Shown here piece after piece: positions 18,277 through 26,765 of a stretch of 64,000 nucleotides of DNA (positions are counted from its first letter, which is position 1; each line of letters begins with the position of its first letter). The DNA is taken from contig CBDFNQ010000031.1 in NCBI GenBank assembly GCA_965250225.1, positions 1 to 64,000 of the forward strand. Reading direction: 5' to 3'. A program made the translations under genes and the position numbers. The notes beneath the pieces were generated by a model. That model was given only the letters and a program-made list of their open reading frames with translations. It was not told the origin of the DNA and did no database searches. The DNA is from CBDEUK01 sp965250225. GTDB taxonomy: Bacteria > Pseudomonadota > Gammaproteobacteria > Eutrophobiales > Eutrophobiaceae.

Positions 18277-18884
18277 ATAACCTTAACAACAAAACTCAAC
18301 CTATATTCAAATCAGTATTCGGCGACGACTGGGACAAATTGCCTACTGTCATCCAAAAGCACTATGCAAACTATCCTTACACCGATGATGTCATTACAGT
18401 GAAAGGGACACTGGATATAACATGTTCTGGTCCGATTAAAATTCTCAAGCCTTTGTTGTTGTTAATGGGCAGTTTGCCAGCATATAACCAGAAAAATGTT
18501 CCAGTAACCGTCAGCTTTGAAAGCAGTAGAAACAGTAAGGAATTTCGTTTTAACCGCATTTTTTATTTTCATGAGAATAAACCTTATCATTTTCGTTCTC
18601 GCATGGTTCAGGTTGAGGGAAATGAAGTGGTTGAGATCATGCGTTTTAACATAGGCTGGCAAATGAATTATCTGTGGCAGGATAATAAAGTGATCCTCAA
18701 ACACAAAGGTTACGTATTCAAGTTATTTAGATATTTTATTCCACTTCCCATCACCTTTCTTTTAGGTGAAGGCTATGCCGAAGAAATTGCTGTCGATGAT
18801 GAACGCTTTAATATGATTGTTCACATAACCCATCCTTTGTTTGGTAAGATTTATCAATACAAAGGGCAGTTCAGGCTAGTGTGA
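18273..18884 (+). CDS. DUF4166 domain protein
   Basis: 203 residues from ATG 18273, chosen because it overlaps the DUF2269 stop as ATGA; the frame stays open to 18207. Conserved features are FKSVFGDDWDKLPTVIQKHYAN near 10-31, PVTVSFESS near 70 and FRFNRIFYF near 85. DUF4166 is often fused to or beside a saccharopine dehydrogenase-like NAD(P) protein; the next gene is exactly that. The stop overlaps the next start as GTGA. No signal peptide. Function unknown. Confidence 0.85.
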   Translation: MNNLNNKTQPIFKSVFGDDWDKLPTVIQKHYANYPYTDDVITVKGTLDITCSGPIKILKPLLLLMGSLPAYNQKNVPVTVSFESSRNSKEFRFNRIFYFHENKPYHFRSRMVQVEGNEVVEIMRFNIGWQMNYLWQDNKVILKHKGYVFKLFRYFIPLPITFLLGEGYAEEIAVDDERFNMIVHITHPLFGKIYQYKGQFRLV

Positions 18885-19990
18885 CCACACGTGTTTTGAT
18901 CATAGGAGGCTACGGAAATTTTGGTAGCTTCATTTCTAAAACCCTTGCCCGTGAAACAGACATTCAACTGATCATTGTTGGCCGATCCTTAAAGAAAGCA
19001 AGTGAATTCGTCAATGAGTTGAAAGTGGTTAACCCGATAGAGATAGAAAGAATCGATATCAGCAATCAATTTTCGGCATCTTTAGAAAAAATAAAACCTG
19101 ACATCGTTATCCATACTTCAGGTCCATTTCAACAACAAGGTTATGATGTGGCTGAAGCATGCATAGTACAAGGTTGTCATTATATAGACCTGGCAGACGG
19201 GCGTGATTTTGTTAAAAACATTCATAACATGGATATACAAGCGCAAGAAAAGAATGTCCTGGTTATCAGCGGCGCCAGTTCAGTTCCTTGTTTAACATCT
19301 GCATTGGTTGATCATTATAAAAGCGAGTTTAAGGTTGTTAAAGAATTAGATTACGGCATTACAACGGCACAGAAGACCAGTCGTGGGGTCGCCACAACAG
19401 CCGCGATACTTTCTTACACGGGGAGATCGTTTCAAACATTGATTAACGGCAAGATGAAAGAGGTTTATGGTTGGCAAGATCTTCACCGACGCAAGTTTCC
19501 AAAACTTGGCCACCGTTTTTTAGGTAACTGTGAAATACCTGATTTGTCGTTGTTTCCTAAACGTTATCCAGAATTAAAAACCATTCGTTTCTACGCAGGC
19601 ATAGAGATATCATTTATTCATATCATTCTATGGTTACTTTCATGGTTCGTGCGCTTTGGTTTGATACGAAGGCTGGAGACAACCGCCTCGTTACTGTTAC
19701 GAATAGCATCTCTTTTTGATTGGCTGGGTAGCGCAGACAGTGCTTTTTATATGAGGCTTTCGGGTAGCGATCATAGCGGGGCAAATAAAAATATAGTGTT
19801 TGATCTGACTGCCCTCTCAGGTGATGGGCCTTATATTCCCTGTATGCCAGCAATCTTGTTGACTAAAAAAATAGCACGCGATGAGATATCAAAAAGAGGT
19901 GCTTATCCTTGTATGGGTTTTATCTCCCTGGATGAGTATTTGACGGCGTTAAAGCCACTCGACATTCATTGGGAAGTAGTGACACCATAA
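18881..19990 (+). CDS. Saccharopine dehydrogenase-like NAD(P)-binding protein
   Basis: 369 residues starting at GTG 18881 within the DUF4166 stop. The N-terminal Rossmann motif VLIIGGYGNFGSFISKTLA is at about residues 5-23, followed by IVGRSLKKA and a DIVIHTSGPFQQQGYDVAEACI block, as in the saccharopine dehydrogenase NADP-binding family. A hydrophobic patch near 245-260 (IIHILWLLSWFVRFGL-like) could contact membrane. Most such proteins are reductases of unknown substrate rather than lysine-pathway enzymes. Last gene of the three-gene operon. Confidence 0.87.
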   Translation: MTTRVLIIGGYGNFGSFISKTLARETDIQLIIVGRSLKKASEFVNELKVVNPIEIERIDISNQFSASLEKIKPDIVIHTSGPFQQQGYDVAEACIVQGCHYIDLADGRDFVKNIHNMDIQAQEKNVLVISGASSVPCLTSALVDHYKSEFKVVKELDYGITTAQKTSRGVATTAAILSYTGRSFQTLINGKMKEVYGWQDLHRRKFPKLGHRFLGNCEIPDLSLFPKRYPELKTIRFYAGIEISFIHIILWLLSWFVRFGLIRRLETTASLLLRIASLFDWLGSADSAFYMRLSGSDHSGANKNIVFDLTALSGDGPYIPCMPAILLTKKIARDEISKRGAYPCMGFISLDEYLTALKPLDIHWEVVTP

Positions 19991-20303
19991 ATAGTTGGAT
20001 CTACATTTCTTCAAACCATCGAAAACTGTATTCACCTACTGGGCCAAATCTACTGGCTAACAAGCAAACAACGAATTTTCTCAAAACCAGCTAAAATTCA
20101 TAGAAAACCTATAAATATTTATAATATCCAATAAGTTACATTATGTTTATAATATATTTATATAATAATTAAGATTAATTAATTACTATAATTATATGTT
20201 TTATATATCTTTTTCCTTGATTTAATTAGATTCTATTACTATAGTTAATCTGCCTAGTTTGGCCAGTTTTATACTAATAACTCACTACGACAGGTAGAAT
20301 CTT
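19991..20303. other. Very AT-rich intergenic region
   Basis: 313 bases without a gene. From about 20095 to 20260 it is almost entirely A/T with short runs such as TTAATTAATTA. It could hold the promoter of the PilZ-like gene or bind nucleoid proteins; no clear hexamers assigned. Confidence 0.5.
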
Positions 20304-20699
20304 ATGTTAGCGGTTAATCATTTTGCACACCAACCACAACTCACAAACCCTAATTTATTCAGTCACATAGAGAGTAAACCCTGGTTTATTCTGACAGAAA
20401 ATCATGAGCGGGTTAATTATCAATTTGACAGTATCGCCGAGTTTTTTGGCAAAGATGATGTCAATCACGATGGTGTAGGATTTACCTTTGACTCCATGTC
20501 TAAATTACAGCCGGGGGATAAGATAACCATCGGTATTCCATTGCCGGAATCTGTACACCCTTTTGAAGCCGAAGTCGTGACATCAAGGGCCCGTGGTGAA
20601 CTGTACGAATCGGGGATCTGGTTGAGGATCACATCGGACTCAGATCTGCTGACTATTTTACGATCATGTGATTACCTGAACATTCGGCATACTTCCTGA
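20304..20699 (+). CDS. PilZ-like domain protein
   Basis: 131 residues. From about residue 50 the pattern VGFTFDSMSKLQPGDKITIGIPLPESVHPFEAEVVTSRARGELYESGIWL follows the PilZ beta-barrel (G-x-F, L-x-PGD, V-x-S, Y-x-x-G-I-x-L). The RxxxR c-di-GMP-binding motif is not seen, so it may be a non-binding PilZ protein. Cytosolic and monocistronic, after an AT-rich spacer. Assignment is by pattern only. Confidence 0.5.
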   Translation: MLAVNHFAHQPQLTNPNLFSHIESKPWFILTENHERVNYQFDSIAEFFGKDDVNHDGVGFTFDSMSKLQPGDKITIGIPLPESVHPFEAEVVTSRARGELYESGIWLRITSDSDLLTILRSCDYLNIRHTS

Positions 20700-20803
20700 T
20701 TGTGCCCAATGCCGCTTGTTAAATACTAATAACTATATAGGTAAGCCTATTGGGGGGGAGGCTATCTCCCCATTTCTTTGATCTTTTCTAAACGCTGAGT
20801 CTC

Positions 20804-21955
20804 TTACGGTAGAAATAATTGCATCAAGTTATTTAAATAGCGGCTGCCTTTTTCAGTGGGTTTGATCCAGTCTGATTGCCAATCTAGTAAGTCCTGTTGT
20901 TTTGCATCTTCCAGAATATTATTTATGTGCTCTAGTGGTATGCCTGTCCTTTGGCTAAATAAGTTTGTATCGAAACCATCGGTCAGACGAAGAGCGTTCA
21001 GCATAAATTCAAATATCATGTCGCCTTCATCAATACTTGCATGACTGGCGTAAGCTTTTTCACTGCCAGTTTTTTGCATATAACTCTCGGGAAGCTTTAC
21101 GCGTGCAGAACGCTCAACTACATTACGTGATGCATCGGTAATTTTTCCATGCGCTCCAGCACCAATTCCCAGGTAGTCACCAAACTGCCAGTAATTTAGA
21201 TTGTGTTGGCAGGGTTGTTTTGCGTACGCTGAAACTTCATATTGTTTATAACCTGCATCTCCTAGAAGTTTTTGTCCCTGCAATTGCATCTCCCAGATTG
21301 AATCATCATCCGGCAACCTGGGTGGCTTACTGTAAAATACTGTATTAGGTTCCATCGTCAGTTGATACCAACTGATGTGTGTTGGCTTATGTGCAATTGC
21401 CGTTTGCAAATCGTCCATGGCTTGATCAATATTTTGTTCAGGAAGTCCAAACATAATATCGATATTAAAATTATCAAAGCCGGCATCTTGCGCAATTTGA
21501 ATTGCAACACGGGCTTCATCAGCATCATGAATCCTGCCCAATGCGCTTAACTTTTCATCATTGAAACTTTGTACGCCTATCGATAATCGGTTAATGCCGG
21601 CCTCTCGATAACCCTTAAATTTTCCTGCCTCGACGGTTCCGGGGTTTGCTTCCAGAGTAATTTCAATATCGGGATGCAGATTCAATCGACTGGTCAATGC
21701 TTGCATGAGCGTCCGCATAGCATCGACTGAAAAAAGTGATGGTGTACCGCCACCTATAAAGACTGTATTGATGGTACGACCCCAGATACGTGGCAATTCA
21801 AATTCCAGATCACGGATCAGCGCATCGACGTATTGATTCTCTGGAAAATGGTTTTGTTTATTCTCGTGTGAATTAAAATCGCAATAAGGACATTTACGCA
21901 CACACCAGGGCAGGTGTATGTAAAGGGATAAAGGGATGGCTTCTTTAAAACTCAA
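20804..21955 (-). CDS. hemW: Radical SAM heme chaperone HemW
   Basis: 383 residues. The radical SAM cysteine motif CVRKCPYCDFNSH is near residues 17-29. It is followed by TVFIGGGTPSLFS near 64-76, LEANPGT near 100 and INRLSIGVQSFND near 115-127, all hallmarks of HemN-like HemW. The C-terminal HemN domain is complete. HemW binds heme and is thought to deliver it to respiratory enzymes; it is not a coproporphyrinogen oxidase. Unlike in E. coli, rdgB is not adjacent (it is at 36.6 kb). Confidence 0.95.
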   Translation of the reverse strand: MSFKEAIPLSLYIHLPWCVRKCPYCDFNSHENKQNHFPENQYVDALIRDLEFELPRIWGRTINTVFIGGGTPSLFSVDAMRTLMQALTSRLNLHPDIEITLEANPGTVEAGKFKGYREAGINRLSIGVQSFNDEKLSALGRIHDADEARVAIQIAQDAGFDNFNIDIMFGLPEQNIDQAMDDLQTAIAHKPTHISWYQLTMEPNTVFYSKPPRLPDDDSIWEMQLQGQKLLGDAGYKQYEVSAYAKQPCQHNLNYWQFGDYLGIGAGAHGKITDASRNVVERSARVKLPESYMQKTGSEKAYASHASIDEGDMIFEFMLNALRLTDGFDTNLFSQRTGIPLEHINNILEDAKQQDLLDWQSDWIKPTEKGSRYLNNLMQLFLP

Positions 21956-21985
21956 AAGTATTTTCTATCGTCCAGGTTTACTAGT

Positions 21986-22233
21986 TAACCTGAACTCGGG
22001 ATAAGAACAAACCGTCATTGTGGACAGGGAATGTCCACAATCCAGTGCCAGGGAGGGTAACATGGGCGCGTTTTATCACGTCCATGTGGCTGGATTCTGG
22101 CCTCGTCGCTCTTGCGCGTCCTGCGCTTGCGACATTAGTGTTTCCATACACGTCATCCCTGGCCAGAACGACGAATTCGGAGGGCTACTAAACAAGATTT
22201 TATACATCGTATTCTTATCCCGAGCTCAGGTTA
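21986..22233. repeat. Terminal-inverted-repeat element (MITE-like), about 248 bp
   Basis: 22-base ends TAACCTGAACTCGGGATAAG-AA (21986-22007) and the inverse at 22212-22233 match at 21 of 22 positions. Inside are a perfect 8-bp hairpin TGTGGACA/TGTCCACA (22019-22039) and CGTCAT-type sequences. No transposase ORF fits. It lies between hemW and fic. Confidence 0.6.
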
Positions 22234-22313
22234 GTTACCAAAAGCTGCGCAATTTTTTTCGCATTCAGGAAATAGCTTAGCGTATGTTTTTACGATGCCG
22301 CTGATGTTACTCA

Positions 22314-23294
22314 TTATTCTTTCCTGATGTATTTTTGTTTAGGGCTGTTCGGACTCTTTGGATGACTCATGCTGATAACGCCTAGTTTCAAAGCCGGTAA
22401 CAGATAGTTTTTTCTAAATGTAGGTTTGTGTAACAAACCTACTTTAGCCATTATCTGAGCACTGCTTAAATAGCCATCTCCCATGATGGACAATAGCTTT
22501 TCAACTGGATCGGTAGCTGGATCGGTAGCTGGATCGCTTACTGGGTCGGTGGTCTTAATGCTTGCCAAAATAACCGTAAGCATAAACTCGATAAATAACG
22601 TGCACTCTGCCTTGTTATCCACTGCGGCCAGGGCCGAATAATAATCTTGCTGGTTATCTTTAATAGTATTTTCAATCGGTAATGAATAGAAGACCTCTCG
22701 CCACTGTCCCAAAATTAAGGTCTGCCAAAGTCGCCCCATTCTGCCATTGCCATCACTAAACGGGTGAATAAATTCAAATTCGTAGTGAAAAACACAACTA
22801 CAAATCAAAGGATGATCGTCAGTGTGTTGTAGCCAATCTAACAAATCCTTTATCAACAACCGAACGCGATCTGCTTGTGGTGCAACATGAACCACCTTAT
22901 CGTCTTTGTGAACCCCCATGCCAGCACGACGAAAATGTCCTGCATCGGACAAAATTTCTTCGGTCATTTTTTTATGTGCATCGAGTAAATCATCTATGCT
23001 GTGAACTCGATACTGTGCCAATGCCTCATAAGCCTTAATCGCTCCGCGCACCTCAGCAATTTCTTTTTGCGTTCCCCGAACAGGCTTACCCTCCACAATA
23101 GCAGACACTTGTTCCAGTCCTAAGGTATTGCCTTCAATCGCCAAGGTACCAGTGATGGTTTTTATCCTGTTCTGCTTGCGAAGCTGAGGTGAGTTTTGAA
23201 TTTCTACAATAGCCGCACCCGCCACAGCTTCACTAATCTGTGTAACCAGAGAGAGAATTTTTTTGGTTATTTTGTAGGGCGGTTTGTAAGGCAT
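22314..23294 (-). CDS. Fic family protein with winged-helix C-terminus
   Basis: 326 residues. The catalytic Fic motif HPFSDGNGRMGRLW is at about 175-188, intact (HPFxDGNGRxxR), so AMP or another nucleoside monophosphate transfer to a protein target is expected. An autoinhibitory motif TxxxEGN (TLAIEGN) lies near 50-56, the N-terminal placement of class II Fic proteins. After a DP-repeat linker (DPVSDPATDPATDPV, about 246-260) a winged-helix-like domain follows (SAQIMAKVGLL). Target unknown. Such proteins often act alone or as toxin-like modules. Confidence 0.9.
   Translation of the reverse strand: MPYKPPYKITKKILSLVTQISEAVAGAAIVEIQNSPQLRKQNRIKTITGTLAIEGNTLGLEQVSAIVEGKPVRGTQKEIAEVRGAIKAYEALAQYRVHSIDDLLDAHKKMTEEILSDAGHFRRAGMGVHKDDKVVHVAPQADRVRLLIKDLLDWLQHTDDHPLICSCVFHYEFEFIHPFSDGNGRMGRLWQTLILGQWREVFYSLPIENTIKDNQQDYYSALAAVDNKAECTLFIEFMLTVILASIKTTDPVSDPATDPATDPVEKLLSIMGDGYLSSAQIMAKVGLLHKPTFRKNYLLPALKLGVISMSHPKSPNSPKQKYIRKE
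22505..22551. repeat. Tandem 12-base repeat inside fic
   Basis: About three to four copies of a 12-base unit (GGATCGGTAGCT and variants) encode the DPxTDP linker. Copy number is likely to vary by slippage without shifting the frame. Confidence 0.7.
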
Positions 23295-23475
23295 TAGTTT
23301 TATTGCATGGTTTTTCTTGCTGACTTTATGATGCTACCGATATTTCTCATGGGGTTAATTTCCTTGATATATTAATTTTCGTTTATCAAAAGCTAGTTTA
23401 ATCCCTTCTGATATCTGAACTATTTTTTGATTGATTTTTGGGTTTTCTATTAAGCCAGAAACATGAATCATCAAG

Positions 23476-23515
23476 GTGTCGGAGTGATTAAAATTAAATC
23501 ACTCTGGCACTTTTT
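23476..23515 (+). repeat. REP-like hairpin, complete copy, with T-run
   Basis: Arms GTGTCGGAGTGATT (23476-23489) and AATCACTCTGGCAC (23497-23510) pair over 14 positions with two G-T pairs around a 7-base loop; TTTTT follows. It resembles terminal hairpins of REP/RAYT-type elements, and on the plus strand it looks like a terminator. A degenerate copy is at 2492-2520. Confidence 0.6.
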
Positions 23516-23525
23516 CGCTCCTTTT

Positions 23526-23547
23526 CGTTCCGAACGATTTGTTATGC
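23526..23547 (-). other. Half attC-like site after the ATPase gene
   Basis: On the minus strand, GCATAAC (23547-23541) then AAATCGTTCGG resembles the R-double-prime/L-double-prime half of an attC. The ATPase stop codon TAA lies inside GCATAAC, as is common in integron cassettes. No matching second half (GTTRRRY) follows; the REP-like hairpin begins 16 bases away. Confidence 0.4.
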
Positions 23548-25776
23548 GTCGTTTTCACTATTAGATGTTGATTCTGGCACCGGATGATTAACACGAAATC
23601 GAGCTATGAAATCATTACGGTCATTAACCTTCATTAAGACTGGATTCTCACAACTAGATGCTTTCCCAAAAAAGACGACATGTCTTTCTTCGAGGCTCGG
23701 AAGAACATGAGTGTAATCGGGGCCCAAGTAGTTTTCTAAAAACGCCATGCCAGTGTCGTCAAAAGTGCGAAAGGCAAGTATTGTGTTGCATTGGTTCAGG
23801 ATTGTTTTTGTTACATTTGCAGTTCTCTGCGAAATTAAGAGGCATCCCATTCCGTACTTTCGACCCTGCAAAATTGCGCGGGCGGTTCCTGCTACCGCAT
23901 GTTTGTCAGAATCAACTGTGAGGTTGTTGAACTCTGGAACTAACGAATGGGCTTCTTCAAATACAATACAAACCTTCGCGTTGTCGCGCATTTGGTCTTG
24001 GGAAAGTGCTAAGCAGGACTCGGTGACCATTCTAGTAATCTCCGCCGGAGTTGTTTCTCGAAATGCGGCTACCTGAGCCCAGTCATTTTGGCCAGGCCCA
24101 GTTTTCTTGTTTCGGAGATCCCCAGCTTGGATGGATGCATTTAATTGGGCTGGATTGTAAATCTTAAGCTTTGCCTCACAGTCTTCGGATAAGAAATTAG
24201 TGAGATCCTCATGAATCGCGGTCTTGAGATTCTCGAAACTTCCTCCCTTAATTCTAGAATCTTCAACGTTATCACGATCCTTATCTGCCGCAACTCTAAT
24301 CTTTTCAAGACAACGAGATTCTTCTTCTGCGTTATAAAAATCGGAAAGTTCATGAGCATACTGGTTTGTAAGATCAAGGCAAACCACTTTCACGCCTTCC
24401 ACAAACATTCGTTCGAGCATTTCAATTGCAATAAACGATTTTCCTACACCAAGTATTCCGAGAATTGCAGTGTTGTGCGTAATTAATTCGTGGATATTTT
24501 TTGTTCTAATGGGATATTTTGTTGAAGGCAGACAACCAATCGCGGTTTCATCCAATTCTTCAGTAGGGCCTACACTTTGAAAAGCTGGCGAGTGCATCTC
24601 AGGTATCCATTTTACCATTCGGAAACTGGATTTACTAGAATCCCATCGCCCAATCTTGCGTGCTTCCGCTCGCGCGAAACCGCGTGTATTTCGGTGGGAT
24701 ACTATCTCTTCACGAGTTAGACCATCAGTAATTTGATACAGAACTGGAGTTCCCTTAATCGATGCCTCAAGAATCGCCCCCTCACTTACGCCTGTTTCTT
24801 GAATGACCTCTACGTATAGTTTGTTGATAGATGTGTTCTCGGTAACTAATCCGACAAATTCATTGGATCGCTTTATGTAGGTTTCCTCATCCAATACACT
24901 CTTAAGGCTTCCTTCTGGATGAATTTTTGTCGCGGTTCCTGCTGGAACCGCATTTGCAAATAGCTCTATAGTTCGTTGCGCATCTTTTGGTAGATCGAGT
25001 AACTTCGCGCGTAATAATATTCCAGAATCCCTGCCGAAATATCCTAGTACTTGCGAAAGCTGTGGTTTTGTCCCCCGATCATTAATCAAAAGATAATCAC
25101 CAAACTTTGCTGTTTTCTCAGGCTGGCGAACTAGAACAATACCCGGCTCATCAAACCCTGCAATTTCTCCTGCAATTCCAATTATCTCAGTATTTCCCCA
25201 GATCATCCGAACCTTACTAAAAAATTTAACGAAGTAAGATTCGGGGCGTAATAACACTATGAATATCAGGACGGATAAGATTGTGAATACCTGTAATACG
25301 TTGTCACGATGGAATAGGACAACAGAACTGAATATTACTATGCTAAATAGAAATCTATCGTTTCCGAATAAGTCAGCAATTTCTTTAGCAGTTGTTCCAA
25401 TACGAAGCCATAGCCCTTCCTGCTCAGAGCGAAGCAACACTGCACATGCTGATATGACCACTATAAGGATGAGATAAACCAAAACTGAGCCCGCAATAAA
25501 AGACTCAGCACCCTCGAAAGAGGGCCAGTCAAAGGCAAACCAGCACGCCACAAAGGTGGCAATCGCCGATGCAATATGATTTGCCGGTCGCTCGAAGTAC
25601 GGCGTTACTAGAAAACTACTTAAGAGCAAGCTGAGAACCCCTGCCCCAAACCAAAGACTATTTTCATTAGGTACGGGAATCCAAGAGCTGAAAGCTAACC
25701 GGTTGGCTCCGAAGAGTAGCCCAAGGTAAAGGATCAAAAATACCAGTCGCGACCTTCCGCTCCTCATTGGTTTCAT
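23542..25776 (-). CDS. Membrane-anchored HerA/DUF87-type ATPase
   Basis: 744 residues. Several hydrophobic segments occupy about 10-175 (four to six helices). A beta-rich region follows near 190-300. The ATPase domain starts near 430 with Walker A GILGVGKSFIAIEML, then Walker B-like VCIVFEEAHSLVPEF near 600 and LLISQRTANV near 645, typical of HerA/FtsK-superfamily DUF87 proteins. Related ATPases move DNA or act in anti-phage modules, but no partner nuclease (NurA, SIR2) is adjacent. It lies between attC-like sites and may be one integron cassette. Function unknown. Confidence 0.8.
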   Translation of the reverse strand: MKPMRSGRSRLVFLILYLGLLFGANRLAFSSWIPVPNENSLWFGAGVLSLLLSSFLVTPYFERPANHIASAIATFVACWFAFDWPSFEGAESFIAGSVLVYLILIVVISACAVLLRSEQEGLWLRIGTTAKEIADLFGNDRFLFSIVIFSSVVLFHRDNVLQVFTILSVLIFIVLLRPESYFVKFFSKVRMIWGNTEIIGIAGEIAGFDEPGIVLVRQPEKTAKFGDYLLINDRGTKPQLSQVLGYFGRDSGILLRAKLLDLPKDAQRTIELFANAVPAGTATKIHPEGSLKSVLDEETYIKRSNEFVGLVTENTSINKLYVEVIQETGVSEGAILEASIKGTPVLYQITDGLTREEIVSHRNTRGFARAEARKIGRWDSSKSSFRMVKWIPEMHSPAFQSVGPTEELDETAIGCLPSTKYPIRTKNIHELITHNTAILGILGVGKSFIAIEMLERMFVEGVKVVCLDLTNQYAHELSDFYNAEEESRCLEKIRVAADKDRDNVEDSRIKGGSFENLKTAIHEDLTNFLSEDCEAKLKIYNPAQLNASIQAGDLRNKKTGPGQNDWAQVAAFRETTPAEITRMVTESCLALSQDQMRDNAKVCIVFEEAHSLVPEFNNLTVDSDKHAVAGTARAILQGRKYGMGCLLISQRTANVTKTILNQCNTILAFRTFDDTGMAFLENYLGPDYTHVLPSLEERHVVFFGKASSCENPVLMKVNDRNDFIARFRVNHPVPESTSNSENDA

Positions 25777-25818
25777 TGTTCAATGCTCCAATTAAAGCTC
25801 ATTATTCACTACTAAGAC

Positions 25819-25874
25819 ACATAACGGTGGAATTCACGGGCGGCGCAGCCGTCCGTGTGAATGATTTGTTATGA
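25819..25874 (-). other. attC-like integron recombination site
   Basis: Read on the minus strand: TCATAAC (25874-25868), a stem arm, a 3-base TGC loop, the other arm and GTTATGT (25825-25819). The arms ACGGACGGC/GCCGCCCGT pair at 8 of 9 positions, continue as ATTCAC/GTGAAT, and leave extra unpaired bases on one side. Ends fit RYYYAAC/GTTRRRY loosely and the 56-base length is near the minimum for attC. Orientation agrees with the flanking minus-strand genes. Confidence 0.6.
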
Positions 25875-25964
25875 ATTATTAATTATTCTAATTTCTTCGA
25901 TGTTGGGTATTATTTTGTAATCAGATGGCAGTTCGCTATTAAATATATTATAGCAATTGACCAT
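25869..25964 (-). CDS. Possible 31-residue ORF ending inside attC
   Basis: A 31-codon frame (MVNCYNIFNSELPSDYK...) starts at ATG 25964 and stops at TAA within the attC core TCATAAC. A weak GAGGT precedes the start. Cassette ORFs often stop there, but the frame is short and unlike any known protein, so it may be chance. Confidence 0.25.
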   Translation of the reverse strand: MVNCYNIFNSELPSDYKIIPNIEEIRIINNS

Positions 25965-25986
25965 TACCTCATCTTCGGTGTTAGGT

Positions 25987-26319
25987 TTATTTGATGCGTA
26001 GTTTTGTCTCATGTTTTTTTATACACCAAAGAGTAATATATTCATCAGTTTTTTCTGATTTAACAAATCTTTTGCCGCACTTATTTCCTTGGTAGATGCG
26101 TTCACAAACAGCTATGCTTTTATCTGTTCTGGGGTAATAGCGGTTCAATAATCCCAATAATAGTGCGGCAAGCGCAATTGCTTCACCAACGCCAAGGCCA
26201 ATAGCTGCAGTTACAGTTCGCGCAATAACTTGTATCTCAGCGAGAGTCGGTTTTCTCTCGCGATATTGATTGGTAATTTCATCTATTAGCGCTTCTAAAT
26301 CGATTTGTTTTAATTCCAT
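25987..26319 (-). CDS. Small membrane protein of the putative cassette
   Basis: 110 residues. The N-terminal helix is amphipathic (ELKQIDLEALIDEITNQY). A hydrophobic segment follows at about 34-60 (VTAAIGLGVGEAIALAALLLGLL). The C-terminal part has three cysteines (CERIYQGNKCGKRF...WC) that might bind zinc or form disulfides. A good GGAGAG site precedes ATG 26319. No family recognised. A GTTAGGC core lies 29 bases upstream and an attC-like site downstream, so this gene may be a mobile cassette. Confidence 0.6.
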   Translation of the reverse strand: MELKQIDLEALIDEITNQYRERKPTLAEIQVIARTVTAAIGLGVGEAIALAALLLGLLNRYYPRTDKSIAVCERIYQGNKCGKRFVKSEKTDEYITLWCIKKHETKLRIK

Positions 26320-26765
26320 TCTCTCCTCCGTGCCTGCATAAGCCTAACTAGGTTTTAAGGGACACTTTGTCCCATATAGTACTATAGGTGTTTTGTGGAT
26401 AATTCATTAAAACCCTCCTTGTTTCAAATAGGTAGGAATAAAACGAATTATAGCTGCTCTATATTTGGTGTGTCCACTTGAAGTGAATGGAATCACAAAC
26501 ATCGTGGTTGCAGGGATGCAAAAGAGCGATGAACATTTTTAATATGTGAATCATAAAGTGTCTCATAGATAATTATGAGGTTTAGGAATTATGATTAATT
26601 AAAACAATATCAATTAGTTATGTTGTAGCACAGTATTCTTAATATTGGACACATTCAGGAACGCTTAACCCTAAGGAGCGGGAATATGAAAACAGATAAA
26701 CCTCCAAAATTACTTGGCCAGGTTAGATAAAAGCTCTGTTATTCAATAAAAGAAATTATAAAAAA
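26320..26765. other. Intergenic region upstream of the cassette gene, downstream of valS
   Basis: 446 bases without a convincing gene. It contains the GTTAGGC core (26342-26348 inverse), a 6-bp hairpin GGGACA-CTT-TGTCCC (26359-26373) and AT-rich sequence. No integrase gene or clear attI is found. Confidence 0.5.
26342..26348 (-). other. Core recombination-site-like heptamer GTTAGGC
   Basis: On the minus strand GTTAGGC fits the GTTRRRY crossover consensus and lies just upstream of the 110-residue gene, where a cassette boundary would be. As a single heptamer it is weak evidence on its own. Confidence 0.35.

Noticed and set aside
22505..22551. CRISPR array
   Set aside because: The repeats are contiguous 12-base units inside a coding sequence, without spacers.
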